Shown here piece by piece: positions 31,413 to 40,368 of a stretch of DNA of 64,000 bases. The stretch is from JAPKYZ01 sp033763835. GTDB taxonomy: Bacteria; Acidobacteriota; Terriglobia; Bryobacterales; Bryobacteraceae. A program made the translations under genes and the position numbers. Numbering within the stretch: the first letter of the stretch is position 1; each line of letters starts with the position of its first letter. The stretch covers positions 144,978 through 208,977 of the forward strand of contig JANRJS010000032.1 of NCBI GenBank assembly GCA_033763835.1. The letters run 5' to 3'. Below the pieces are notes generated by a model that was not told where the DNA came from, made no database searches, and worked only from the letters and a program-made list of their open reading frames with translations.

Positions 31413-32369
31413 TTAGCGGGACCGCCCGCGCGCCGCAACCGTGGGCGCGGGGGCCGGATCCTGGCGGACCAACCAACCTTTCATCGCGCGCATCGCCCGG
31501 GAAAAAGCGTTCGGATTCTTGGCCGGCGACACCGCCGCCGGACCGCCATCGAGCTTCGCCACCGCGTCGAGGTTGGCGAGCGTTTCGGGCGAAGGTCCGG
31601 CTTCGCGCAGCGCGAGCGCCAAGTGTTCGCGAGCTTCCGCGGCGCGGCCCTGTTCGATCAGCGCGGCCGCCAAATTATTGTGCGCCGCCGCCGGACCGCC
31701 CATCGACTTCCAATGCTCAAGGGCGCGCTCCGCTCCGCCGGGCATGTGGGCGAGCGTAAGCGCCAGATTCCCGCGCGCGATCCCGGATCGCGGAGCGATT
31801 TTCAGCGCCACCTCGAAACACTCGACCGCTTCGGCATGGCGCCGCTGCAGAAACAGGTTATAGCCGAGATTGCTATAGAGCGCCGCGTCGCCGGACGCGA
31901 GCCGGAGCGCGGCCCGATGCGCCGTTTCCGCGGCTCCGTAATCGCCCGCGCCGTCGCGCACGATGCCCAACGTCGACAGGATCGCCGGAGAAGGATCGGG
32001 AGCGGCTTCGAGTTCCGCCGCCGCCTCTTTCTCCAAACCCAAACGGCGCAAGTTGCGGACGACGCCCAATCGCGCCGCTTCGTCCGATGGCCGGTCGCCG
32101 AGAATCGCCCGGTAGTGCTCGATCGCCAATTCTGGCGCGCCCACGCTCTCGAATCGCCACGCGAGTTTCGCCCGGCTGACGCGGTCGCGCGGATCGCGGA
32201 CGAGGGCGCGCTGCCATTCGCGAACTTCGAGATCGCCGTCCCCCGCTTCGATCGCGTTTCGGACTTGCCGGGCGGTGGCGGACGGCGCGGCGGGCGGAGT
32301 CCAGGTATAGGGAGAGCGGGCGCACCCTAGAAGCGTCAAACCGCAAAGTCCAAGCGCTACCCGGGTCAT
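31413..32369 (-). CDS. TPR lipoprotein, TadD-like
   Basis: A 318-residue protein with a lipoprotein signal (LTLLGCARS, lipidated C16). About six tetratricopeptide repeats follow, for example AILSTLGIVRDGAGDYGAAE, ALYSNLGYNLFLQRRHAEAVE and AAHNNLAAALIEQGRAAEARE. TadD-type TPR lipoproteins help secretin assembly, which fits the location directly upstream of flp. The C-terminal 50 residues are basic and low-complexity. It overlaps the DUF192 gene stop by 4 nt. Confidence 0.85.
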   Translation of the reverse strand: MTRVALGLCGLTLLGCARSPYTWTPPAAPSATARQVRNAIEAGDGDLEVREWQRALVRDPRDRVSRAKLAWRFESVGAPELAIEHYRAILGDRPSDEAARLGVVRNLRRLGLEKEAAAELEAAPDPSPAILSTLGIVRDGAGDYGAAETAHRAALRLASGDAALYSNLGYNLFLQRRHAEAVECFEVALKIAPRSGIARGNLALTLAHMPGGAERALEHWKSMGGPAAAHNNLAAALIEQGRAAEAREHLALALREAGPSPETLANLDAVAKLDGGPAAVSPAKNPNAFSRAMRAMKGWLVRQDPAPAPTVAARGRSR

Positions 32370-32677
32370 TCGGCTTTCCCGATCTCGACCTTCTCAAACT
32401 CCAATTGATCGCCGGGCATCGATCCCGTGGCTAGCGCCGTGCCCGCCGGAAGTTCCAGAACCGAATGGGCGCGCAGGCACAAACTCATTCGCCGCTTCGC
32501 CATCGAGTGGCGGATTTTGACGATCGTTTTGCTCTTGCTTAGATACACGACATCGATCTCGAACTTCATCCCGAACGTATGCACCGCCTCGCAGGGCACG
32601 ATCCAGAGTCCGTCGCCCGGCTCCAAACGGTCGTGCTTCAGCAATCCTGTGCGGCGCAGCGAACTCGAATCGGCCAC
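32366..32677 (-). CDS. DUF192 domain protein heading the Tad operon
   Basis: A small DUF192 protein: LEPGDGLWIVPCEAVHTFGM then FEIDVVYLSKSKTIVKI and VLELPAGTALATGSMPGD. The canonical GTG start at 32677 gives 103 residues but loses a conserved first strand. In the same frame, coding-like sequence continues upstream with IRVWNRTRERELASRAAVAD, which fits the start of the family. No ATG, GTG or TTG precedes it before the TAA. The only candidates are ATT at 32743 or 32728 and CTG at 32737. Either a non-standard start is used or the start was lost. No signal peptide is visible. It may be cotranscribed with the pilus genes. Confidence 0.75.
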   Translation of the reverse strand: MADSSSLRRTGLLKHDRLEPGDGLWIVPCEAVHTFGMKFEIDVVYLSKSKTIVKIRHSMAKRRMSLCLRAHSVLELPAGTALATGSMPGDQLEFEKVEIGKAE

Positions 32678-32825
32678 CGCGGCCCGGGACGCGAGTTCCC
32701 GCTCCCGAGTCCGGTTCCAGACCCGAATCCGGCGCAGTGGAATGGAACCCCGTTCGCCTGTAATTGTTGCGCCCTCAAACCGTTAGAAAGTACTAATCCA
32801 GGAACTTCCCACCCCGGTCAGGGTT

Positions 32826-32831
32826 TAGACT
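32826..32831 (+). promoter_or_regulatory. -10 box (TAGACT) upstream of the propeller gene
   Basis: TAGACT ends 12 nt before the ATG at 32844, leaving room for the GGGG just before the start in a very short leader. Confidence 0.4.
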
Positions 32832-32843
32832 AGCGGACTGGGG

Positions 32844-35759
32844 ATGAGTTTGCAACGCAATCGAGTACTGGAGCGCGCCCGGGCCGCCACGCTCCTTTTG
32901 GCGGGACTTTCGGCTGGGCTTTTGGGGACGCTCCGCGGCCAAAGCATCGTGACCGGACCAGTGTTCGGCGAAGTGGTGAATCTGGGCGGCACGCCTTCCG
33001 ACATCGTCGTCGACGAGTTGCGCGGGCGGTTGTATCTGGTGAACTCGAACGCGAACCGCGTCGATGTCTTCGACTACCGCCTGAAGAAGGTCACCGGCTC
33101 CATCCCCGTCGGCAGCTTTCCGCTGGCGGCGACGATGTCGCCCGACGGCGCATTTCTCTACGTCACCAATACGCAGGCTTCGTCACTGGCGGTGGTCGAA
33201 CTGGGGCCGGATCGCGTGCAGCAGTACATCAGCCTTCCGGCGCGTCCCGAAGGTGTGGCCGTGGGCAACGACGGCCGGGTCCTGATCACCACGCAAGGGG
33301 CGGGTTTGAATAATGCGACCAACACTCTCTTGCTGTACGATCCCCGGCAAGCCGTGTCGCAACAGTTGACCGCCGTACCCTCGCCGCCGACGATCTCGAC
33401 CCCCAATCCGTTGCCCGCCGTTTTCGTGGGACGCCCGGCGACCCCGTTCCCCGGCCGCCTGATGCCGACTCCGGACGGGAACTTTATCATCGGCATGGTG
33501 GCCATCAACCAGACCACCACCAGCGCCAATACCACCCTGTTCGCCTACGAAGTCGCCTCCGGCACCGTGCTGCGCAACCGGCTGGTGACGGGGCAATCGA
33601 CGGTGCTCTCACAATCGCCCGACGGCGGGCGGTTTATGGCCGGATCGACGCAGTACGATTCGGCGACCCTGGCGGTGAACGCTCAGATGAACGTCGCCAA
33701 CATGCCGTTCTTTCTGAACGGGACGTTCAGCCAAGCTTTCAACGTGCAGGCGAACTTCGGCGGCAGCGTGTTTTCGCCGGACGGACAGACGCTCTATAGC
33801 GCGTTTAACAACGCGGCGACCGGGCAGCGGACCACGGCCGGAATCCTCTTCGTATCGAGCCCCCGGAATCTATACACGCGGCTGGGCGTCCGTTTGCCGG
33901 AAAGCGTTTTGGGCCGCATGGCGATCTCCTCGGACGGCGCGACGGCTTGGGCGCTATCGGAATCCGGAATTCTCGTTTTGCCGGTCGCCAGCCTTTACGA
34001 CTATCCGATCCTCGAGCCGGAGACCAATACCGTTTTCCTCGCCATCGACGATTGCAACAAAGGGCTGGCGCGCGCTTCCGTCCGGATCGGCAACGCGGGC
34101 AAAGGAAAGCTGACCTACGCGGTGGGCAATCCCGGCGCGGCGCTGGTGGCCGAGGTGTCGAGCGGAGTCGCTCCATCGTCCATTCGCTTTACGATGGAGC
34201 CGGGACGCGCGGGCGTTAACCGGCAAGCGGGCACCAATCTCTATACCGGATCGGCCAACAACCAAGGCGCTCCGGTGAACGTATTTCTTTCGTCGGCCGA
34301 GGCGGTCAACCTGCCCCCCGTCATCCGCGTCTACATGAATTTCCGCAATAGCGATCAGCGCGGTTTGGTGTTCCCCGTCCCCACTTCGCTTTCCGCCGGA
34401 GAGGGGCTTTACGATCTGGTTCTCGACGAAGCGCGCCAAAGGCTGTATGTCACCAACGCCGGGTACAACCGGATCGAAGTCTTCGATACGGCCCGGCTGA
34501 AGTTCCTGGAACCGATCGAAACGGGGCAGTTACCGCACCAGATGGCGATGTCGCTGGACGGATCGACGCTCTACGTCGGCAATACGGGCGGCGAATCGAT
34601 CCAGATCATCGATCTCGAAACGCAACGCGTTACCGGCGCGATCGAGTTTCCGGCGATTCCCCGCGCCGGCAATCAAGCCGTCATTCGGCCGCTGGCGCTG
34701 GCGATGGGACTTTCGGGATTGCAGTTCCTGATGTCGAACGGCGCGTTCTGGAAGGTGATCGGAACCACGGCGATTCCGCGCACCAACGTGAACAACTTCC
34801 CGCCCGCCACCATTCCCGGCCCGCTTTACATGGCCGCGTCGCCCGGCGGCGAGCGGATCGTCGCTTTGTCGGGCACCGGCGTCGCCTATTTGTACGACGC
34901 GCTGTCCGATACCTATGTCAACTCGCGGCAAGTGTGGAACCAGACGCCGATCAGCTATTTCGGCCCGCTGGCCGCCGCCCCGCAGAACGCCTTCTACCTA
35001 GCGGGGGGCATGATCCTTAGCCCCGCCTTGACACCGATTGGAGGAGCGGAGCGTCCGGGTACCACCACCGTGGCCCCACCCACCACTCCCGGAGTTCCCC
35101 CCACGACGACGACGGTCAGCTTGGGGTTGCGTAACGTCGCATCGGTGTACCCTCTGACCGAAACTTCGTTTCTGCGCATGACCACGCCGGTTCGCCAGAA
35201 CATCACCGCCGCCACGCGCGACGACGCCCGCACCACGCTTGAATTGGTCGATGTCCGCACGCAGTCGGAGCAAGTCGCCGCCATTATTCCCGAGAATCCG
35301 GCGAACAACGTCTTCGGCGGCAATCGCGCCAACGTGCCTTCGCGAATGATGGTGGTGGACTCCAAAGGCACGGCGTACATGATTACGCTCTCGGGTTTGG
35401 TGGTGACGCCGCTGGCCCAGACGAACGGTTCCACGCAGCCCCGGATTCCCAACGGCGCGCGCGGCATCGTTAACTCGATCGACGGCACACAAACTCTGCG
35501 CCCGGGATCGTTTGTCACCGTCTCGGGCGTTAACCTTAGCGCGATCGCCACCGCAGACACACTTCCGCTTCCCACCGTGCTCGGCGGGTCTTGCGTCACG
35601 TTTAACGACATCCCGCTGCCATTGATCCAGACGGCGCCGGGCCAGATTTCGGCGCAGATTCCGGCGAATGTACTGCCGGGGGCGAACGTGGTGCAGGTCC
35701 GGTCTCTCGCCAACGCCCAAGCGAGTGAACCGGTAGTCGTTAACGTTTCTCGTCCGTAA
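32844..35759 (+). CDS. secreted YVTN beta-propeller protein with Solibacter-type C-terminal domain
   Basis: A 971-residue exported protein. After a signal peptide (about 1-33) come two sets of beta-propeller blades with the YVTN pattern: DELRGRLYLVNSNANRVDVF, SPDGAFLYVTNTQASSLAVV and, after residue 515, DEARQRLYVTNAGYNRIEVF and SLDGSTLYVGNTGGESIQII. A Thr/Pro linker lies near 735-755. The last 95 residues (GIVNSIDGTQTLRPGSFVTV, then VTFNDIPLPLIQTAPGQISA) are the Ig-like domain described in Solibacter and known as TIGR03437. Role unknown; such proteins are surface or extracellular. Confidence 0.88.
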   Translation: MSLQRNRVLERARAATLLLAGLSAGLLGTLRGQSIVTGPVFGEVVNLGGTPSDIVVDELRGRLYLVNSNANRVDVFDYRLKKVTGSIPVGSFPLAATMSPDGAFLYVTNTQASSLAVVELGPDRVQQYISLPARPEGVAVGNDGRVLITTQGAGLNNATNTLLLYDPRQAVSQQLTAVPSPPTISTPNPLPAVFVGRPATPFPGRLMPTPDGNFIIGMVAINQTTTSANTTLFAYEVASGTVLRNRLVTGQSTVLSQSPDGGRFMAGSTQYDSATLAVNAQMNVANMPFFLNGTFSQAFNVQANFGGSVFSPDGQTLYSAFNNAATGQRTTAGILFVSSPRNLYTRLGVRLPESVLGRMAISSDGATAWALSESGILVLPVASLYDYPILEPETNTVFLAIDDCNKGLARASVRIGNAGKGKLTYAVGNPGAALVAEVSSGVAPSSIRFTMEPGRAGVNRQAGTNLYTGSANNQGAPVNVFLSSAEAVNLPPVIRVYMNFRNSDQRGLVFPVPTSLSAGEGLYDLVLDEARQRLYVTNAGYNRIEVFDTARLKFLEPIETGQLPHQMAMSLDGSTLYVGNTGGESIQIIDLETQRVTGAIEFPAIPRAGNQAVIRPLALAMGLSGLQFLMSNGAFWKVIGTTAIPRTNVNNFPPATIPGPLYMAASPGGERIVALSGTGVAYLYDALSDTYVNSRQVWNQTPISYFGPLAAAPQNAFYLAGGMILSPALTPIGGAERPGTTTVAPPTTPGVPPTTTTVSLGLRNVASVYPLTETSFLRMTTPVRQNITAATRDDARTTLELVDVRTQSEQVAAIIPENPANNVFGGNRANVPSRMMVVDSKGTAYMITLSGLVVTPLAQTNGSTQPRIPNGARGIVNSIDGTQTLRPGSFVTVSGVNLSAIATADTLPLPTVLGGSCVTFNDIPLPLIQTAPGQISAQIPANVLPGANVVQVRSLANAQASEPVVVNVSRP

Positions 35760-35793
35760 GGTTTTTTCGTCACGGATTCGTCCGTTCCGCCGA

Positions 35794-35799
35794 TACCGT
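35794..35799 (+). promoter_or_regulatory. -10 box (TACCGT), leaderless start
   Basis: TACCGT ends 6 nt before the ATG at 35806. This spacing favours that ATG over the GTG at 35803. Confidence 0.5.
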
Positions 35800-35805
35800 T
35801 TAGTG

Positions 35806-38775
35806 ATGCTGTACGGGTCCGGCTGTAGGCTGGCGCGGACCGCTCCGATAGCGCTCCTCTGCTGTTCCGGTGCGGTAGCCCAAACTCCGCTTACCTTAAC
35901 CGAGTACAGCCAAGTCCTCGCGCTCGACGCCGCCGAAGCCGCCCGGGGCTATCCGGTAAACGTGGAAGGCGTCGTCGTCCACAAGTTCGGAAGGGCGGGC
36001 GTCGTCATTCAGCGGGGCACAACCGGGCTCTTCGTAAGGGCGGCGGACGTAATTCCCATTCAAACCGGCGACCGCATCCAAGCGATCGGGAAAACCGAAC
36101 CGGGCGGATTCGCGCCCATTGTGGCAGCGGATTCGATTCGATACCTGGGACGGGCCGGACTTCCCACGCCCCGCCGGGCGACTCTCGGCGACCTGCGCCG
36201 CGGGTTGGCCGAGAACACGCTCGTTGAGGTAACCGGGCAATTCGCGTCGGCGGAAAAAGCCGAGGGCGAGGTTTTGTCGTTTCGTCTCGAAACTCCGGAA
36301 GGCCCGCTACCGGTTACCTGTCCGATTCCCAACGGTTTCGATCCTCGCCCCTACATCGACGCCCAAGTGCGCGTTGTAGGAACGGGCGGCGTCCGGTTCA
36401 ACCGTTGGCGGCAGCGGCTGAATCCGGTGATTTTCATGTCGACGATCGGCGATCTTCGCCTGATTCGCCCCTCGCAACGCGATCCGGAATCGGTACCGCT
36501 TACCGGCATCGGCTCCATCCTTACGCACGGCGCGCCCGGATTGGTTCGGGAGCGGGTCCGCGTGCGGGGCGTAGTGACGCTGGCCGACCGGGAGATAGGG
36601 GTTTACATCCAGGAGTCGGGCCGCGGAATTGCCGTCGAACAATTGGCCTCGAACGACGTGCGGGTGGGCGAGCGGATCGAGGTTTGGGGCTTTCCGTCGG
36701 TCACTCCTTCGGGCACGGTCGTCCTTACCGATCCTTTGGTGAAGCGGCTCGGATGGGGATCGCCGGTGCAGCCGGCGCAAACCAGCGTCAAGAATTTATT
36801 GGGCGGATATCTGGAATCGGCTCTGCTTGCCGTCGACGCGGAGTTGGTGGAAGCGTTTCACGCACAGCAGCGCCTGGAATTGTTGCTCCGCGACGGCGAT
36901 CAAACTTTCGGAGCGCACGTGCCCTTGCCGAAAGGGGCGGCGCCTCTTTCGATCCCCTCCGGCAGCCGGGTCCGCGTGGTAGGCGTGGCGCGGGCCGAAT
37001 GGACGGGCGGACAATCGCCGCGAACGGTCCAATTGATCGCGCGGAGCGCGCGGGATGTCGCCGTTCTCGCGCCACCGATATGGTTCCGGCGTGTTCCCTG
37101 GGTCCCGGTCGCCTCCCTGATCGTCGCGTTTTTCGCCGTGGCCTTCGGCTGGGTACGGCTGCTGCGCCGGCAGGTGCGGCTGCAAACCGAGGCACTGCGC
37201 GCCAAGCACGCGCAACTCGAAAAAGCGATGGAAGACGCGCAGGCCGCCGCCCGCGCCAAGAGCGAATTTCTCGCCAACATGAGTCACGAGATCCGTACGC
37301 CGATGAATGCGGTGATCGGGCTCACCGGCCTGGTCCTGGCCACCGAACTCGATCCCGAGCGGCGCGGCTTTGTCGAGATGGCGCACGGCTCCGCGAAAAG
37401 CTTGCTCGACCTGTTGAACGATATGCTCGACTTCTCGAAAATCGAGGCGGGCGGGTTGAAGCTGGAACCCGCCGAGTTCGCGTTCGAGGAGACGGTAGAG
37501 CGAAGCGTGCAGATGCTCGCGCCGCTGGCGCACGAAAAAGGATTGGATCTCGCGTTACGGATGCCGCCGCGCCTGCCCGCAACGCTCTGCGGGGACGGTC
37601 TGCGGTTACAACAAGCGCTGGCGAATCTGATTGCGAACGCCGTCAAGTTCACCGAGGCGGGCGAGATCATCGTAACCGTGCGCGAAGTGGCGTTGCGCCA
37701 AGGCGAGGCCGAGTACGAGTTCGAGGTGGCGGACACCGGCGTCGGGATCCCAGAAGACAAACTCGAGCGCGTGTTTCAAGGATTCGAGCAGGCCGACACG
37801 TCGATGACGCGCCGGTTCGGCGGCGCGGGACTGGGGCTGACCATCACCCGCCGCCTGGTCGAACTGATGAACGGCACGGTCACGGTCGATAGCCGGGAAG
37901 GGTTGGGCAGCCGGTTCCGTTTCCGCGCCGTGTTCGGGTGGGACGGAGCGGAGCCCGTAGCGCCGAGGCTCGATTCGCGGGCCGCGGGCAAGCGCGTGCT
38001 GGTGGTGGACGATCACCTGCCCGCTTGTGTGGCGCTGGCCGAGACGATGGAGGCTTGGGGCTTGCGGGCCGTCCCATGCGACAGCTTCGAAACGGCGATG
38101 GAAGAGGCGAACCGCGGATTCGATTTCTTGGTGCTCGACGCGCGGCTGCCGGGAGCCGGAGCGTTCGGCCTTCTCCGTGCCTTGCCGCCCGGTTCGGCGC
38201 AACGCTCCGTGGTGGCGGTGCCGGCCTGGAACGCGCGAGAGGCGGTGGAGGCGTGCGCGGCCCACCGCGTCGCCCGCCACTTAATGTCGCCCTTGCCGAG
38301 AAAAGCGCTGGCCGAGGCGCTGAACTCGATCGCCTCCGAAATCGCAGTCCAGAGCGCCCCGGCCCCCGCTCCGGCATCGGTTCGCGAACGGGAAAGTCTG
38401 GACATTCTGGTGGCCGAGGATAACCGCGTCAACCAGGTAGTGATTCAAAAAATGCTGGAGCGCGCGGGCCATCGCGTCACCATCGCCGCCAACGGAAAAA
38501 TCGCGGTCGAGACGCTCGAGAAAAAGCCCTTCGACGTGGTGCTCATGGACATCCAGATGCCGGAGATGGACGGTCTCGAAGCGACCCGTGTCATTCGCGC
38601 CCGCGAGCGCGGCAGCCATATCCCGATCGTCGCCGTCACCGCGCACACCATGGCGCATCATCGCAATCTGTGCCTCGAAGCGGGTATGGACGACTACGTC
38701 ACGAAACCGCTGAACGAGAAAGAATTGCTCGCCAAGATCGCCGCTTCGACGGCGGGCCAACTCGCCACCGCCTGA
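35806..38775 (+). CDS. hybrid sensor histidine kinase with OB-like periplasmic repeats
   Basis: A 989-residue sensor. After a signal or membrane segment (APIALLCCSGAVAQ) a periplasmic part of about 400 residues shows repeated nucleic-acid/OB-like strands: YPVNVEGVVVHKFGRAGVVI, NTLVEVTGQF, RERVRVRGVVTLADREIGVY and SRVRVVGVAR. A membrane segment is at about 430-453. HisKA has H494 in MSHEIRTPMN, then N box NLIANAVKF, DTGVGIP and GGAGLGL. Receiver 1 (about 728-845) has VVDD and D778, but the usual lysine position reads LMSPLP. Receiver 2 (about 865-985) is complete with AEDN, D915 in LMDIQMPEMDG and VTKP. Residue numbers count from the ATG at 35806; a GTG at 35803 would add one. No cognate regulator is adjacent. 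Confidence 0.9.
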   Translation: MLYGSGCRLARTAPIALLCCSGAVAQTPLTLTEYSQVLALDAAEAARGYPVNVEGVVVHKFGRAGVVIQRGTTGLFVRAADVIPIQTGDRIQAIGKTEPGGFAPIVAADSIRYLGRAGLPTPRRATLGDLRRGLAENTLVEVTGQFASAEKAEGEVLSFRLETPEGPLPVTCPIPNGFDPRPYIDAQVRVVGTGGVRFNRWRQRLNPVIFMSTIGDLRLIRPSQRDPESVPLTGIGSILTHGAPGLVRERVRVRGVVTLADREIGVYIQESGRGIAVEQLASNDVRVGERIEVWGFPSVTPSGTVVLTDPLVKRLGWGSPVQPAQTSVKNLLGGYLESALLAVDAELVEAFHAQQRLELLLRDGDQTFGAHVPLPKGAAPLSIPSGSRVRVVGVARAEWTGGQSPRTVQLIARSARDVAVLAPPIWFRRVPWVPVASLIVAFFAVAFGWVRLLRRQVRLQTEALRAKHAQLEKAMEDAQAAARAKSEFLANMSHEIRTPMNAVIGLTGLVLATELDPERRGFVEMAHGSAKSLLDLLNDMLDFSKIEAGGLKLEPAEFAFEETVERSVQMLAPLAHEKGLDLALRMPPRLPATLCGDGLRLQQALANLIANAVKFTEAGEIIVTVREVALRQGEAEYEFEVADTGVGIPEDKLERVFQGFEQADTSMTRRFGGAGLGLTITRRLVELMNGTVTVDSREGLGSRFRFRAVFGWDGAEPVAPRLDSRAAGKRVLVVDDHLPACVALAETMEAWGLRAVPCDSFETAMEEANRGFDFLVLDARLPGAGAFGLLRALPPGSAQRSVVAVPAWNAREAVEACAAHRVARHLMSPLPRKALAEALNSIASEIAVQSAPAPAPASVRERESLDILVAEDNRVNQVVIQKMLERAGHRVTIAANGKIAVETLEKKPFDVVLMDIQMPEMDGLEATRVIRARERGSHIPIVAVTAHTMAHHRNLCLEAGMDDYVTKPLNEKELLAKIAASTAGQLATA

Positions 38776-38785
38776 TATCCTGGAA

Positions 38786-40195
38786 GTGGAACTCCCGGTT
38801 CCATCCCCATTGAAAGTCGGATTCGTCAGTCTCGGTTGTCCTAAGAATCTCGTCGACACGGAAGTGATGATGGGCCAGTTGACCGCTCGCGGTCACGAAC
38901 TCACCCCTCGCCCGGACGAAGCCGACGTGATCGTCGTCAACACGTGCAGCTTCATCGACCCCGCCAAGCAAGAATCGGTGGACACGATTCTCGAAATGGC
39001 GGAGTTCAAGAAATCGGGCCGCGCGCAAAAACTGATCGTCGCCGGTTGTCTGGTGGAACGATATCGCGGCGACATTCGCAAGGACTTGCCCGAAGTCGAC
39101 GCACTGATCGGGACGAACGAACTGGAGCGCATCGCGAGTCTCGTCGACGGTGTAGGCGGCGACGGATCGGCAGCTACTCCGTACCTCTATCACGACCTGA
39201 CGCCGCGCGTGCTCACGACACCGCGCCACTCCGCTTACATCAAGATCGCCGAAGGTTGCGACCATCCCTGCACGTTCTGCGTGATTCCGCAGTACCGCGG
39301 CGCGTTCCGCTCGCGCCGGTTCGAAAGCGTCGTCGCCGAGGCCACGCGTCTGCTGGGGCAAGGCGTGCGGGAGCTGAATCTGATCGGCCAGGATACGACG
39401 AGCTATGGCGAAGACCTCGGGCTTCGCGACGGCTTGGCGAAATTGCTCGCGCGCCTGGGATCGATCGAGGCGGAGCGCCCTTACTGGGTGCGCTTCCTCT
39501 ACGCGTATCCCAATCGCGTCACGCAAGAGTTGCTCGATACGATCGCCGCGCACAAACCGCTGGTTAAGTATCTGGACATGCCGCTGCAGCACGCCTCGCG
39601 CGAGGTCCTGAAACGCATGAAGCGCGGCTCGCACGGCGACGCGTTTCTGAAGCTGCTCGATCGCGTGCGCGCGACGATTCCCGGCGTCGCCATCCGCACG
39701 AGTTTCATCGTCGGCTTTCCGGGAGAAACGCAGTCCGATTTCGAGGAACTGTGCCAGTTCGTCGAAGCGGCGAAGTTCGACCGGTTGGGGGTATTCAAGT
39801 ATTCGGACGAAGATACTTCGGCGAGCTACGCGCTCGACGGCAAGGTGGACGGACGCGCCATCGAGAATCGCCGCCGTGCGCTGATGGCCATCCAGCGGCG
39901 TATTTCCGCGAAGCGTCATCGCACACTCGTGGGCCGCGAGTTCGACGTACTGGTGGAAGGACCGTCGAAAGAAACCGATTTGCTCTGGGACGCGCGTCTC
40001 GAAGGCCAAGCCCCGGAAATCGACGGGCAGGTGTACATCAACGATTTCGGACCCGAAGCTCCGCAACCGGGCGAGTTTCGCCGCTTGCGAGTCACCGAGG
40101 CGCACGACTACGATGTAGCGGGCGAGTTGGTCGACGCGGGGGAAGCGCTTCCTCCACGCACGCCGGACTTGTTCCCGATACTCGCCACGAGGTAA
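38786..40195 (+). CDS. rimO: ribosomal protein S12 methylthiotransferase RimO
   Basis: A radical SAM enzyme that adds a methylthio group to an aspartate of ribosomal protein S12. The N-terminal UPF0004 domain has C18 (SLGCPKN), C54 (NTCSFI) and C88 (AGCLVERY) for the auxiliary cluster. The radical SAM motif is GCDHPCTFC with C158, C162 and C165. The C-terminal TRAM domain contains the FDVLVEG strand and VYINDFG. VNTCSFID, TNEL and CDHPCTFC separate RimO from MiaB. The start is a GTG at 38786, 10 bases after the kinase gene; a TATCCT lies 4 nt before it. Confidence 0.95.
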   Translation: MELPVPSPLKVGFVSLGCPKNLVDTEVMMGQLTARGHELTPRPDEADVIVVNTCSFIDPAKQESVDTILEMAEFKKSGRAQKLIVAGCLVERYRGDIRKDLPEVDALIGTNELERIASLVDGVGGDGSAATPYLYHDLTPRVLTTPRHSAYIKIAEGCDHPCTFCVIPQYRGAFRSRRFESVVAEATRLLGQGVRELNLIGQDTTSYGEDLGLRDGLAKLLARLGSIEAERPYWVRFLYAYPNRVTQELLDTIAAHKPLVKYLDMPLQHASREVLKRMKRGSHGDAFLKLLDRVRATIPGVAIRTSFIVGFPGETQSDFEELCQFVEAAKFDRLGVFKYSDEDTSASYALDGKVDGRAIENRRRALMAIQRRISAKRHRTLVGREFDVLVEGPSKETDLLWDARLEGQAPEIDGQVYINDFGPEAPQPGEFRRLRVTEAHDYDVAGELVDAGEALPPRTPDLFPILATR

Positions 40196-40197
40196 TC

Positions 40198-40368
40198 GTG
40201 CAGGTCCGTTGTCCCAATTGCAAAAAGACGGTGAAGTTCGGCGAGCCCGAATTTCCCTTCTGCAGCGAGCGTTGCCGTATGTTCGATCTGGCGGCGTGGT
40301 CCAGCGAAGAAATTCGCATTCCCGGCGAGCCGCTGCATCTCGCCGACGAAGACGATTCGCGTGATTAG
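40198..40368 (+). CDS. yacG: YacG-like zinc-binding protein
   Basis: A 56-residue gene found inside a longer open frame. GTG 40198 lies 2 bases after the rimO stop. The zinc finger has C5, C8, C22 and C26 (RCPNCKK and PFCSERCRM), and the downstream FDLAAWSSEEIRIPGEP is the usual YacG tail. In Escherichia coli YacG binds DNA gyrase and inhibits it. Length and motif fit the family well. Confidence 0.9.
   Translation: MQVRCPNCKKTVKFGEPEFPFCSERCRMFDLAAWSSEEIRIPGEPLHLADEDDSRD

Noticed and set aside
35760..35767. T run after the propeller gene as a terminator
   Set aside because: Six T follow the stop, but no stable stem precedes them; only a two-base-pair CC/GG pairing is possible.
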